From Spirochaetia bacterium (GTDB taxonomy: Bacteria; Spirochaetota; Leptospiria; Turneriellales; JAOUFE01): a DNA stretch of 37,803 nucleotides. The position numbers and the translations under genes are program-made. The notes beneath the pieces were generated by a model that saw only the letters and a program-made list of their open reading frames with translations, did not search any database and was not told the origin of the DNA. The DNA lies in contig JAOUFE010000006.1 in the NCBI GenBank assembly GCA_029858425.1, forward strand, positions 1 to 37,803, read 5' to 3'. Within the stretch, counting starts at the first letter, position 1; each line of letters starts with the position of its first letter. Positions 9,765 through 17,548 of the stretch are shown here, in pieces.

Positions 9765-10052
9765 ATGAACGTAGTATCTTTTTGTAAAAAAGTAGATTAT
9801 AGCGAGTTTTTGGATAATCATGTATTTCAGGTATTGGAACAGGATATTCAGGATTTAAATAATCCGGAATATCCTCTTCAGGTAATCATTGCAGATGACC
9901 ATGATATAATTGAATCCTTGAGGAAAAAGTTTAAACAGGATTTGCTGTTACTGATCCCATTGATTGGTTTGTTAGGAAAAAATTTATCTTATTCGGCCAT
10001 TCATAACTGCATTGCATCCGGAGCTACTATTCTGGTGGTTAGAATACTTTGA
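9765..10052 (+). CDS. Hypothetical 95-residue protein with a faint receiver-like pattern
   Basis: A 95-residue protein with a plausible ribosome-binding site (GAGG, about eight bases before ATG). I do not recognise a family. The string VIIADDHDIIESL recalls the first strand and acidic pair of response-regulator receivers. The C-terminal LLLLIPLIGLLG...AIHNCIASGATILVV recalls the last strand-helix-strand of that fold. The segment between is about 20 residues too short to hold the usual phospho-Asp strand. It may be a degenerate or internally deleted receiver, or unrelated. It starts a small cluster with the gene at 10099. Confidence 0.5.
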   Translation: MNVVSFCKKVDYSEFLDNHVFQVLEQDIQDLNNPEYPLQVIIADDHDIIESLRKKFKQDLLLLIPLIGLLGKNLSYSAIHNCIASGATILVVRIL

Positions 10053-10098
10053 AAAACACTCCATAAAAAGTTCAAAATTCAAATTTATATGAGGTTTT

Positions 10099-10308
10099 AT
10101 GAAATGGAATAACCTGATGGCGGATACATGGATCTTTATTGGGCAAAGCGCTCTCAATTTTTTTAAATATGAAAATCTATATATTAAAAAAGAAATACAT
10201 CAAAACAGGAATCAAAAACTTTTTGGTGAGGCCAGTAACATAAAATTAAAAATAATAGATACTTCTCCTGTTCGCAGGATTAAAGTTTATATTAAAAATG
10301 ACCCATAA
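10099..10308 (+). CDS. Hypothetical 69-residue protein
   Basis: A short basic protein (MKWNNLMADTWIF...), not recognised. ATG 10099 is preceded by GAGG at a slightly short four-base spacing. It lies 46 bases after the previous small gene and overlaps the start of the next short frame at 10298, so the three could be one transcript. No signal peptide and no clear motif. Confidence 0.4.
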   Translation: MKWNNLMADTWIFIGQSALNFFKYENLYIKKEIHQNRNQKLFGEASNIKLKIIDTSPVRRIKVYIKNDP

Positions 10309-10426
10309 TAAATATGTTTCAATTGTATTTATTCTCATTGGGTTATTTTCAGCTTTATCCGTCCAGAAACTCAAAATATTTGTCAGGCTTCTGTGGGAAC
10401 TTTATCAGGTTCCCACAGGGAGGTGA
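10298..10426 (+). CDS. Possible truncated 42-residue secreted or membrane peptide
   Basis: A frame starting at an ATG that overlaps the previous gene's end by 11 bases. The first 23 residues read as a signal peptide or membrane anchor (MTHNKYVSIVFILIGLFSAL). The frame then runs into the structured element that begins near 10380 and stops. This looks like the N-terminus of an exported protein cut off by that element, though a genuine tiny membrane peptide cannot be excluded. Confidence 0.3.
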   Translation: MTHNKYVSIVFILIGLFSALSVQKLKIFVRLLWELYQVPTGR

Positions 10427-10440
10427 CAATCTTTTTTCTT
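10380..10440 (+). terminator. Long hairpin followed by a T-rich run
   Basis: CTGTGGGAAC (10391-10400) pairs perfectly with GTTCCCACAG (10409-10418). An outer TTGTCA (10380-10385) pairs with TGACAA (10424-10429) across a five-base internal loop, and TCTTTTTTCTT follows. It has the form of a Rho-independent terminator for the small genes at 9765-10426, but it is also the left end of the structured element. Confidence 0.45.
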
Positions 10441-10639
10441 CCGATTGATTTAAGAAATCCTGAATTACAGGGTTTACCAATGCACTCCGTTTGTTTCTTC
10501 CCGACGAGGACAACGCGCTTTGCGCTCAGAACCTTCGCCCTGCGGGCTCGGTTGCGAACCGATGCCACTTGCATATTCGCGATCCCTATTACGGCTCTGC
10601 CTTGTCCCAGGTTGAAATACCGATCAGATATATAAAACA

Positions 10640-10663
10640 AAAGCCCGCAAGCGCGGGCTTTTT
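10640..10663 (+). terminator. Rho-independent terminator
   Basis: AAAGCCCGC (10640-10648), loop AAGC, GCGGGCTTT (10653-10661), then a run of T. A strong nine-pair stem with a classic T-tract on the rightward strand. It closes the structured element. Confidence 0.7.
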
Positions 10664-10664
10664 A

Positions 10665-11008
10665 GGATGCTCCAACAAAAAGACGAAATCCGAACCGTTA
10701 TTCAGGGAATTATTGTAGAAGTTTGGGAGTCGTTGGCAGCCTGAAACTGGAAAATATCCCAAAATCATATAAATTAAATAGCGATTTTAATCAAAATTGA
10801 ATGAAAATAATTCATAATTAATTCAAAAATATTAAAATATATATGGAATAAAATCCATTGAATATTAAATGAGTGATAATTAAAACCGGGTATCGAATTA
10901 TTTACGCCATATCACAGCTTTAAAGCGACTACGATTTAACTTCTCCGGTCTGCAAAAAAGATTATTGAGGTAGCATGAAACCGTTTAAAACATCATTTAA
11001 CGCTAAAA
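10665..11008. other. AT-rich intergenic stretch
   Basis: Very AT-rich from about 10750 to 10900. A 25-codon frame beginning MLQQKDEIRTV follows the terminator but has no ribosome-binding site and could be a gene fragment. Nothing else can be supported. Confidence 0.4.
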
Positions 11009-11299
11009 TTAAGTATTTTGACTTGTAACCGCAATTTGAATCATTAATTTGCATTTTCTGGTCACAATAATGCAAACATTCACAGACCCAAGAATATACA
11101 AACACTCGACTTCGAGTGTTTGTAACCTATCTGATAGGTGATTGCAGGTATATTTACATGAATGTAACCAGAGATTAATCAGGTAGATTACAAAACCCTG
11201 CTTTTCTAAAAAGTTTTCGATAACTGTGTAATTCATTTGAAGTCCTTTAGAAGCAATGCGCATAATTTGCGCACTTTTTTCTTGACTTTCGGTCTCCAT
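11009..11299 (-). CDS. Doubtful 96-residue reading frame over hairpins
   Basis: The first 38 residues (METESQEKSAQIMRIASKGL...) read like ordinary protein, and the ATG is divergent from the ribbon-helix-helix gene. The rest is Cys-rich and covers three adjacent hairpins: an 11-pair stem at 11099-11122, ACCTAT/ATAGGT at 11125-11139, and TTACAT/ATGTAA at 11154-11167. Coding in that part is therefore doubtful. No ribosome-binding site. It could be a truncated gene or chance. Confidence 0.2.
   Translation of the reverse strand: METESQEKSAQIMRIASKGLQMNYTVIENFLEKQGFVIYLINLWLHSCKYTCNHLSDRLQTLEVECLYILGSVNVCIIVTRKCKLMIQIAVTSQNT
11257..11273. promoter_or_regulatory. Operator-like pair of TGCGCA palindromes
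   Basis: Two identical six-base palindromes TGCGCA separated by TAATT, centre to centre 11 bp (one helical turn), eight bases upstream of the -35 box of the ribbon-helix-helix gene. Such paired sites on one DNA face are typical operators of ribbon-helix-helix autoregulators. The link is inferred from position. Confidence 0.45.
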
Positions 11300-11316
11300 T
11301 TCGTTATATTGAACAT
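11282..11316 (+). promoter_or_regulatory. Sigma-70 type promoter placing +1 at the start codon
   Basis: TTGACT (11282-11287), exactly 17 bases, TATATT (11305-11310). The ATG begins 7 bases after the -10 box, so transcription should start at or next to the A of ATG. No ribosome-binding site exists or could exist on such a leaderless message. Confidence 0.65.
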
Positions 11317-11529
11317 ATGGAAAAAAAGGTAAGTTTTAAAATAGACTCTGAAAAGCTGGATGAATTAAAATCAATCACCGGTATTTCTCAAAGTCAGGAA
11401 TTATTAAATGAAGCAGTAACCTTATTGGTATGGGCTGTAAATGAACGAAAGAAAAAGCATATCGTAGGTTCATTTGACGAAAAAAAGAATACATACAAAG
11501 AAGTAGTTTTACCGGCGTTAATGCAATAA
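11317..11529 (+). CDS. Ribbon-helix-helix type small protein, antitoxin-like
   Basis: A 70-residue protein with the pattern of a ribbon-helix-helix DNA-binding dimer: a basic strand (KKVSFKID), helix A (EKLDELKSITG), a turn, and helix B (SQSQELLNEAVTLLVWAVNERKKK). It ends in a charged extension. Such proteins are often antitoxins or autoregulators. The strong promoter, upstream palindrome pair and a tightly following gene (10 bases) fit a toxin-antitoxin-like or regulator-partner pair, but the partner is frameshifted and not recognised. Family assignment rests on the pattern only. Confidence 0.6.
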   Translation: MEKKVSFKIDSEKLDELKSITGISQSQELLNEAVTLLVWAVNERKKKHIVGSFDEKKNTYKEVVLPALMQ

Positions 11530-11539
11530 AAGGTCTTTA

Positions 11540-11964
11540 ATGCCACCGAGACCAAAAAAGGAAACCGTCCAACTAACGACAAATCAATATTTAAAAACCT
11601 GTCTTCACCAACCGCTCAAACGATTTTAGCGGCAATTGATCGGGAAATATTACAATCGAACCGGGAACATCAGCTATCGCATCAAGTAAGCAATCTACCT
11701 CCATTTGAGACTTATGTAAGCGAATTGGAAGATGCTCTTGTGTGGTGGTTGCAACCTGATGCAGCAAAACAGAAACTTCAACCGTATCCAGGTGCAGAAG
11801 GAGAATTAGTAAAACAAGTTTTATTTCCAACAATAAATTGGAAAACGGGCCAGACTCCTTTGGATATAAAAGCGCATATAAAAGCGCTTATTTATGCTTG
11901 CATTTGCAGCCAATTATTTTTTTTATGGATATGTGGACGCAAACCGATACGTCTTATATATTAG
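11540..11964 (+). pseudogene. Frameshifted partner gene of the ribbon-helix-helix gene
   Basis: ATG 11540 (AAGG eight bases upstream) opens MPPRPKKETVQLTTNQYLKT and stops at TAG 11627 after 29 codons. The neighbouring frame is open from before that point to 11964 and reads like real protein (PPFETYVSELEDALVWWLQP, INWKTGQTPLD). Restoring one T in the TTTT run at 11624-11627 joins both into about 141 residues. The last 20 residues look less natural. I do not recognise the family. Single-base loss is the simplest reading; programmed frameshifting is less likely because no slippery heptamer is present. Confidence 0.5.
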
Positions 11965-12009
11965 AGTTGTATTGACTAAAAAAAACAATACTCGAAAAAG
12001 GTTATAAAA

Positions 12010-14589
12010 ATGTTCGATTTTACAAACAGAGTTAAAAAAATTATCAATGAATTTGCCCCAAAAGAAGCAAAGAGACTGGGACACGAATATCTTGGCCCAG
12101 AGCATATTTTGCTTGGGATGTTGAAGGCGCAGGATTCGGTTGCCGTCAAGGTTATGATTAGTTTGAATATTGATCTGATGGAACTTCGTCGTGAAGTAGA
12201 AAAAAGGTGCGATCACGACGGAATGACTTTGCTTGTTGATCCCGGCAACAAAGACAAGGTGCAAAAAATATTGGAGTTTTCCCGTGAAGAAGCCAGGAAA
12301 TTGAGACACAGCTATATTGGATCAGAGCATATTTTGCTTGCCCTGCTGAGGGATACTACATCCATTGTTTCTGCGGCGCTGGCATCGTTTTCCATTACTT
12401 ACCAGGTAATACGAACAGAATTAAATCAAACTCTTGGCGTGCCGCAGGCGGGTCCGGCCAATATCAGAGCCCAGATGGCCGCTAAAAAAGAAGCTGTTCG
12501 AACTCCCATTCTTGAGGAATATGCCAGAAACCTGACGAAGCTGGCCATTGAAAAAAAAGTGGATCCTGTCATCGGAAGGGAAGCAGAAATCGAAAGAGTT
12601 ATCCAGATACTTTCCAGAAAAAGCAAAAACAATCCAATTCTGATTGGCGAAGCCGGGGTTGGTAAAACCGCCGTTGTAGAAGGACTGGCTCAGCAAATAG
12701 TGGGTAGAAAAGTTCCAGAATCGCTTTTCAACAAAACAATTTTCTCTCTGGATGTGGCAGCATTGATTGCCGGTACAAAGTATCGGGGCGAATTTGAGGA
12801 TCGTATAAAGAAAGTGATGAAAGAGGTTAAAAACAATCCGGAAATAATATTGTTTATTGATGAGGTACACACCATTATCGGGGCAGGAGCGGCCGAAGGC
12901 GCCGTGGATGCCGCCAACATTTTGAAACCCGCGCTTGCCAGAGGAGAGCTGCAATGCATTGGGGCAACAACTCTTCGAGAATATAAAAAGTATATTGAGC
13001 GCGATGCCGCGCTCGAAAGAAGATTCCAGACAGTACTCGTTGAAGAACCTACTATCGAAGATACAATTCGTATTTTGTCCGGATTGCGAAAAAGTTATGA
13101 AAAGCATCATGGTGTAATATATACCAAAGAAAGTATCAAGTCTGCCGTAAGATTGTCAGACCGATATATTGCCGACAGATTCCTGCCCGATAAAGCCATT
13201 GATGTTATCGATGAAGCGGGAGCTTCGGTTCGCTTAAAAGGTTCGCAAATGCCCGAAGATCTCAAGGAAATCGAAACCAGAATTGCAAAAACCATAAAGG
13301 ACAAAAACGATATGGTAAAATTGCAGGAATACGAAAAGGCCGCCAGACTTCGAGATGATATTGTGATGTTGGAAAAGAATCTTGATGATAAAATTGCCGC
13401 CTGGAGAAAGGAAAAACAGGAAAAGCCTGTTTATATTGAAGAAGAACATATTATGCGGGTTCTTGCCGACTGGACAGGGATTCCACTTCAACAAATGCAG
13501 GCTACCGACCTTGAAAAACTAATCAACATGGAAGAGACCATTGAGGAAAGGGTGGTTGGTCAAAAAAAGGCAATTGAAAAAATATCCAAGGCCATAAAGC
13601 GAGCCAGAACAGGACTAAAAAGTCCCGGATCGCCCATCGGATCTTTTATTTTTCTGGGACCTACCGGCGTTGGAAAAACCGAATTAGCCAAGGCTCTGGC
13701 TGAATTTCTTTTTGGCGATGAGGATTCTTTGATTCGCTTTGACATGAGCGAATATATGGAAATGCATTCTGTTTCCAAATTTATCGGGTCGCCTCCGGGT
13801 TATGTGGGCTACGATGAAGGAGGGCAAATCACCGAAGCGGTGAGGAGAAAACCTTATTCGGTTCTTTTGTTTGACGAGATAGAAAAAGCTCATCCTGAAA
13901 TTCAAAATATTATGCTTCAATTGCTGGATGAGGGTGTACTGACGGACACAATGGGCAATAAGGTAGACTTTAAAGAAACTCTGATTATTATGACTTCCAA
14001 TGTTGGCGCAAGGGATTTATTGAAAGGCGGAAAAGTAGGTTTTAACTCGGACAATCTTCAAAAAGATTCCAAAAATGAGTTGGTGATGGAAGAATTAAAA
14101 AGACAGTTTTCGCCAGAATTTTTAAACAGAATTGATGAGGTAATTATATTTGAGTCTTTGAGAAAAGAAGATATATCGAAAATAGTGGATATAATGATAG
14201 ATGATATAAATGTCAATGTTATTCACCAAAAATTGTTTATTTCCATAAACAGCAAGGCGAGGGAATATCTGGTGGAAAAGGGTTACAGCGAAACCTATGG
14301 CGCCCGACCCTTAAAAAGACTGTTAAGATCAGAAGTCGAGGATGTCCTTGCCGGATTGATGCTTGAGCGCAAGAACAAAGAGCCTGTAAAATATGCCATT
14401 AGCGCAGTAAACGATAAGTTAACCTTTAAGGCAAGTCCGATGGCCGTCAAGAAATTTGAGGAAATAAAAAAAGAGTACGTTATTGCCGAGCAGGATATTG
14501 ATTCATATTGGGATGATGAAGTCTTTGCCGGCGGAGCCGATGAAGAATCGAATAAAAAAATGGATGCCCCCGAATTAGCCCAAACCTGA
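12010..14589 (+). CDS. clpC: ClpC-type AAA+ unfoldase (Clp ATPase)
   Basis: An 859-residue class I Clp/Hsp100 ATPase. Two N-terminal Clp repeats (YLGPEHILLGML near 28 and YIGSEHILLALL near 103) precede the first AAA+ domain (Walker A GEAGVGKTAVVEG, Walker B ILFIDEVH). A UVR-type coiled segment near residue 430-450 (LQEYEKAARLRDDI) marks ClpC rather than ClpA/ClpB. The second AAA+ domain has GPTGVGKTELAKAL. It unfolds proteins for ClpP, which is not in the window. ATG 12010 has AAAGG eight bases upstream. The upstream 45 bases hold a short stem GTATTG/CAATAC but no CIRCE. Confidence 0.96.
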   Translation: MFDFTNRVKKIINEFAPKEAKRLGHEYLGPEHILLGMLKAQDSVAVKVMISLNIDLMELRREVEKRCDHDGMTLLVDPGNKDKVQKILEFSREEARKLRHSYIGSEHILLALLRDTTSIVSAALASFSITYQVIRTELNQTLGVPQAGPANIRAQMAAKKEAVRTPILEEYARNLTKLAIEKKVDPVIGREAEIERVIQILSRKSKNNPILIGEAGVGKTAVVEGLAQQIVGRKVPESLFNKTIFSLDVAALIAGTKYRGEFEDRIKKVMKEVKNNPEIILFIDEVHTIIGAGAAEGAVDAANILKPALARGELQCIGATTLREYKKYIERDAALERRFQTVLVEEPTIEDTIRILSGLRKSYEKHHGVIYTKESIKSAVRLSDRYIADRFLPDKAIDVIDEAGASVRLKGSQMPEDLKEIETRIAKTIKDKNDMVKLQEYEKAARLRDDIVMLEKNLDDKIAAWRKEKQEKPVYIEEEHIMRVLADWTGIPLQQMQATDLEKLINMEETIEERVVGQKKAIEKISKAIKRARTGLKSPGSPIGSFIFLGPTGVGKTELAKALAEFLFGDEDSLIRFDMSEYMEMHSVSKFIGSPPGYVGYDEGGQITEAVRRKPYSVLLFDEIEKAHPEIQNIMLQLLDEGVLTDTMGNKVDFKETLIIMTSNVGARDLLKGGKVGFNSDNLQKDSKNELVMEELKRQFSPEFLNRIDEVIIFESLRKEDISKIVDIMIDDINVNVIHQKLFISINSKAREYLVEKGYSETYGARPLKRLLRSEVEDVLAGLMLERKNKEPVKYAISAVNDKLTFKASPMAVKKFEEIKKEYVIAEQDIDSYWDDEVFAGGADEESNKKMDAPELAQT

Positions 14590-14590
14590 T

Positions 14591-15511
14591 TTGCACAAGT
14601 CTGTTCTAATAAGGGAGTTTCTCGGCTTCTCGTCCTGCGCCAGTCCAAAACCATCATTGTGGGACGGAACTGTGGGAGCAGCGGGGCATGTTTGCGGATG
14701 GTTAAAGCAAAATTCTGACGGACATGCGTATGCATCTGATCAGGATTTTCAAATGCTTGAAATTGCAAAAAAAGAAATATTTTCGCAAAATCTTCAAAAT
14801 CGCGTGAATTTAAAAAATGCAAACTTTTCGGAAAATCCATTTTCAGAATACTCTCCTTTTGATACGATATTCCTTGATCTGGGGATATCGTCGTTTCATC
14901 TGGACTCGATTGAAAGAGGCATAAGCATTAAAGACCATGGCGTACTGGATATGCGATTAAACCCCCGTGAAGGAATTCCCCTGTGGAAATGGCTGAAAAA
15001 AACATCTATGGTGGAAATTCGGGATGTGATTTACCGGTTTGGGGAGGAAAGTTATGCTCCGAGAATTGCTCAAAAAATAGTTGAAGATCGTCCAAATCAT
15101 GAAGAGTTAACTGCTGACTGGTTGAATCGCATTTGCATCGCCTCATATTCTGGAGGGAGGCACTCTCGATATGTTAAAAATCCCGGCATTAAAACCTTTC
15201 AGGCTTTTCGTATTTTTATCAACAATGAAATTCAGCATCTGGAAAATGCCCTCGATTTTTTACCTTACCTGTTGAAAATTCAGGGAAAGCTTATTATTAT
15301 ATCTTTTCATTCTCTGGAGGATCGGGTTGTGAAACATGCTTTCAGATCATTGGAAAAAATAGAAAATAAATCGGACTTTGCCAGGAGCGCTTATCGGGAA
15401 GGAGATTTTTCAGTCTTGACGAAAAAGCCTGTCCTACCCTCGCAAGAAGAAGTGGAGTCTAACCCAAGATCACGTTCAGCAAAAATGCGGGTTTTGCAGA
15501 GACTGCGCTAA
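14591..15511 (+). CDS. rsmH: 16S rRNA m4C1402 methyltransferase RsmH (MraW)
   Basis: A 306-residue SAM-dependent enzyme that N4-methylates C1402 of 16S rRNA. Seen: the start MHKSVLIREFL, DGTVGAAGH (SAM loop), DLGISSFHLD, GVLDMRLNP, TFQAFRIFINNEI, ISFHSLEDRVVKHAF and the terminal NPRSRSAKMRVLQR. The start is TTG one base after the clpC stop, so translation is probably coupled to clpC. Usually this gene opens the division/cell-wall cluster (mraZ-rsmH-ftsL-ftsI); none of those genes is here. The stop codon touches a dispersed palindromic repeat. Confidence 0.95.
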   Translation: MHKSVLIREFLGFSSCASPKPSLWDGTVGAAGHVCGWLKQNSDGHAYASDQDFQMLEIAKKEIFSQNLQNRVNLKNANFSENPFSEYSPFDTIFLDLGISSFHLDSIERGISIKDHGVLDMRLNPREGIPLWKWLKKTSMVEIRDVIYRFGEESYAPRIAQKIVEDRPNHEELTADWLNRICIASYSGGRHSRYVKNPGIKTFQAFRIFINNEIQHLENALDFLPYLLKIQGKLIIISFHSLEDRVVKHAFRSLEKIENKSDFARSAYREGDFSVLTKKPVLPSQEEVESNPRSRSAKMRVLQRLR

Positions 15512-15634
15512 GCTTGGGCAGAAACTCGAAATTCAGTAAGAATGATTTATATTAGCTTGTTTTTGGGCGCGAAGAGCCACAAAAACAAGCATTTTGTTGC
15601 ATTCTGATGGGAATCTCAAAGCTCTTGTCCAGGC
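15511..15634. repeat. Dispersed palindromic repeat, copy 3
   Basis: A complete imperfect palindrome. The left arm begins AGCTTGGGCAGAAACTCG, and the right arm ends GCTCTTGTCCAGGC. The inner stem is GCTTG(TTTTTG)/(CAAAAA)CAAGC and the centre GGGCGCGAAGAGCC. It begins on the last base of the rsmH stop codon and lies about 40 bases before the hrcA promoter. Its inner stem carries paired changes relative to copies 2 and 4. Confidence 0.75.
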
Positions 15635-15676
15635 ATCGTTAAATAATCAAAAAACCACCGCAAACTTGAATAATTA

Positions 15677-15705
15677 TTGACAACATGATTTTAAAAACAT
15701 ATATT
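15677..15705 (+). promoter_or_regulatory. Promoter of the hrcA-grpE-dnaK-dnaJ operon
   Basis: A consensus -35 TTGACA (15677-15682), 17 bases, and -10 TATATT (15700-15705). Transcription should start near 15712, right at the CIRCE element. Confidence 0.85.
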
Positions 15706-15712
15706 GCCAATG

Positions 15713-15739
15713 TTAGCACTCGAGTTGCTTGAGTGCTAA
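15713..15739 (+). promoter_or_regulatory. CIRCE operator (HrcA binding site)
   Basis: A perfect CIRCE inverted repeat: TTAGCACTC, nine bases, GAGTGCTAA. It starts at the predicted +1 and ends 6 bases before the hrcA ATG. HrcA is known to bind this site and repress the operon until heat shock. It is the only CIRCE seen; clpC lacks one. Confidence 0.97.
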
Positions 15740-15745
15740 AAAAAG

Positions 15746-16855
15746 ATGTTGGAACGAATTACAAAAAGACAGGCAGAGATTGTGCGTGCTGTGGTGAATG
15801 GTTATGTTTTAACCGGGCAACCTGTAGGATCGGCTATTATCGTAGAGCGGTTTATTTGCGATATTTCTTCGGCTACGGTGCGCAAGGAAATGTCGGTACT
15901 TGAGCAAATGGGTTATTTGTTTAGCCCCCATACATCGGCCGGCCGTATTCCGACAGATCTGGGAATGGAATTATTTATCGATGAATTAATTAATATTTAC
16001 GAAGATTCTATTGAAAATATTTCTGAATTCGAGGATTTTTATAAATCTGCCAATATGCAGGTTGACAAATTAATGAAGGTAACGGCGCAACAATTGGCCT
16101 CTGCATCCCAAAATGCGGGTTTTGTCTTGACTCCGGCAGCTACGGGAGCAGTAATTAACCGCATTGAAATTGTTTCTGTTACAGATAATATTGGTCTGGT
16201 AATATTAATCAGCCAGACAGGAACCATTTTTCAAAAAAAAATTAAATTTGAAACTGCACATTCCCAGGAAGATTTTTATAAGATAAGCAGATATTTAAAT
16301 CAAATGTTAAAAGGTTACGAAATTGAGGATATTAAAGAAAAAGGGCTTGCCTTTTTTTTCGATTCCAGTACCGACCTGGGCGATCTTGGAAACTCAGCCA
16401 TGATTGTTGCGCAGAATCTGATTTATTTGCCGCCGGATCAACAGGTATTGTTTGAAGGGGAAGCGGCGCTTTACAAAAGGCTGCTTGAAGAACACCCGAA
16501 TACCGGAGAGGCAGAAAAACTGGTGAGAATTCTGGATGATAAAGAATTTCTTATGGAACTTTTAAATACCTTAAAATCAGATAAAAGAATCAACGTCCAG
16601 GTAGGACTTGATATTGATGGAGAACATATCTCAGGAATTTCTGTGTTAAGTCGGGGTTATTCTGTGGGTGGCCGAAATATTGGATCGCTTGGAGTAATTG
16701 GAGTAAACAGAATGCCTTATGAACAGATTATCCGGAGTATGGATTACAGTTCAGCCATACTTTCCAATGTATTAAAAGAAACAGGCGAATTAAATTTTAA
16801 TGGAGAAATCATAGTGAAAATCGGCAAATTGCCAGAAAGAATTTTTAATATATAA
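15746..16855 (+). CDS. hrcA: Heat-inducible transcription repressor HrcA
   Basis: A 369-residue repressor of CIRCE-controlled chaperone genes. The winged-helix N-terminus (RQAEIVRAVVNGYVLTGQPVGS, then SATVRKEMSVLEQMGYL and SPHTSAGRIPTD) is typical; the GAF-like effector domain follows. It senses folding load through GroE in other bacteria. The gene starts right after its own operator, so autoregulation is expected. There is no clear ribosome-binding site, only the CIRCE right arm and an A-run. The length is close to the usual 340-360. Confidence 0.97.
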   Translation: MLERITKRQAEIVRAVVNGYVLTGQPVGSAIIVERFICDISSATVRKEMSVLEQMGYLFSPHTSAGRIPTDLGMELFIDELINIYEDSIENISEFEDFYKSANMQVDKLMKVTAQQLASASQNAGFVLTPAATGAVINRIEIVSVTDNIGLVILISQTGTIFQKKIKFETAHSQEDFYKISRYLNQMLKGYEIEDIKEKGLAFFFDSSTDLGDLGNSAMIVAQNLIYLPPDQQVLFEGEAALYKRLLEEHPNTGEAEKLVRILDDKEFLMELLNTLKSDKRINVQVGLDIDGEHISGISVLSRGYSVGGRNIGSLGVIGVNRMPYEQIIRSMDYSSAILSNVLKETGELNFNGEIIVKIGKLPERIFNI

Positions 16856-16868
16856 TTACGGGGTGACG

Positions 16869-17522
16869 ATGAAAACAGAAAAAGAAAATGCCAGAAAAGA
16901 TGACACCAATCAGGACATTCATTTGCAAGAACCTGTTCAAAATGATGGTTTTATTCCAGATGTATTTCCGGATGAAACAGGCGGGGATGAGTTGTCGGAA
17001 TCTGCCTCAGACGATTCTGACGAAGGAGCTTCCTTGCTTGAATCCAGGATAGAACAGTTAACCAGCGAAAACGCCCGCTTAAACGATCAGGTTTTGCGTG
17101 AACGCGCAGAGTTTGCAAATTTGCGCAAACGTCACAATCAGGAAACGCTTCAACTGGAAGGAAAAATTGCCGGGAAAATATTACAGGAAATCTTACCGGC
17201 GCTTGATGCATTAGACCAACTTCTTGTTGCCGGAGAAACCGGAGTCCAGGTATTGGATCAATTTCTGGATGGGTCAAAACTGATTCGAAAGCAATTATGG
17301 CAGGCATTTGAAGGTCTTGGAATTGAGGAAGTCAATCCTGTGAGTCTGGAGTTTGATCCCCTTTCCATGGAAGCCCTAAGCGTGACCGAAGTTGAAAACA
17401 TAGAATTTGAAAGAGTCGGTGTGGTTTATCAAAAAGGTTATAAATTCAAGGAAAGAGTAATCAGGCCGGCGCGAGTTGCTGTTGAAAAACCCAAAGTAGT
17501 TGAAAATGATAAAGCTAAATAA
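16869..17522 (+). CDS. grpE: Nucleotide exchange factor GrpE
   Basis: A 217-residue DnaK co-chaperone releasing ADP. An acidic disordered N-terminus (about 55 residues, rich in Asp/Glu) is followed by the long dimer helix (LTSENARLNDQVLRERAEFANLRKR) and the beta-wing domain (VNPVSLEFDPLSMEALSVTE, GVVYQKGYKFKERVIRPARV). I choose ATG 16869 because GGGG sits five bases upstream; a GTG at 16863 in the same frame would add two residues. It follows hrcA by 13 bases. Confidence 0.96.
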   Translation: MKTEKENARKDDTNQDIHLQEPVQNDGFIPDVFPDETGGDELSESASDDSDEGASLLESRIEQLTSENARLNDQVLRERAEFANLRKRHNQETLQLEGKIAGKILQEILPALDALDQLLVAGETGVQVLDQFLDGSKLIRKQLWQAFEGLGIEEVNPVSLEFDPLSMEALSVTEVENIEFERVGVVYQKGYKFKERVIRPARVAVEKPKVVENDKAK

Positions 17523-17548
17523 GTATTTTAAATTAAGGAGAAAATAAT

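Larger units (their letters stand above)
10380..10664. other. Structured, GC-richer intergenic element of unknown nature
   Basis: About 285 bases bounded by the hairpin at 10380-10429 and the terminator at 10640-10663, clearly GC-richer than the AT-rich DNA on both sides. It contains further short palindromes (GCGCTTTGCGC, CGCCCTGCGGGC, GGTTGCGAACC). Reading frames of 80-85 codons are open on both strands, as expected of an AT-poor insert, but none has a ribosome-binding site. It could be a small RNA gene read rightward, a non-autonomous mobile element, or a remnant of one. I do not recognise it. Confidence 0.4.

Noticed and set aside
11099-11167. Cluster of three hairpins read as a riboswitch or CRISPR-like array.
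   Set aside because: The hairpins differ in sequence, have no regular spacing or shared repeat, and lead into no gene in the sense direction.
9361-11300. Integron attC sites suggested by clustered palindromes and small genes.
   Set aside because: The arms lack paired RYYYAAC/GTTRRRY ends, there is no integrase gene, and the same palindromes recur at distant sites among core genes.
11620-11630. Programmed -1 frameshift site in the partner gene.
   Set aside because: No slippery heptamer allows re-pairing, and no following structure was evident; loss of one T in a T-run is simpler.
12421-13110. Long open frame on the strand opposite clpC (229 codons).
   Set aside because: It lies wholly within the conserved clpC frame, has no ribosome-binding site, and is Phe/Cys/His-rich as antisense shadows are.
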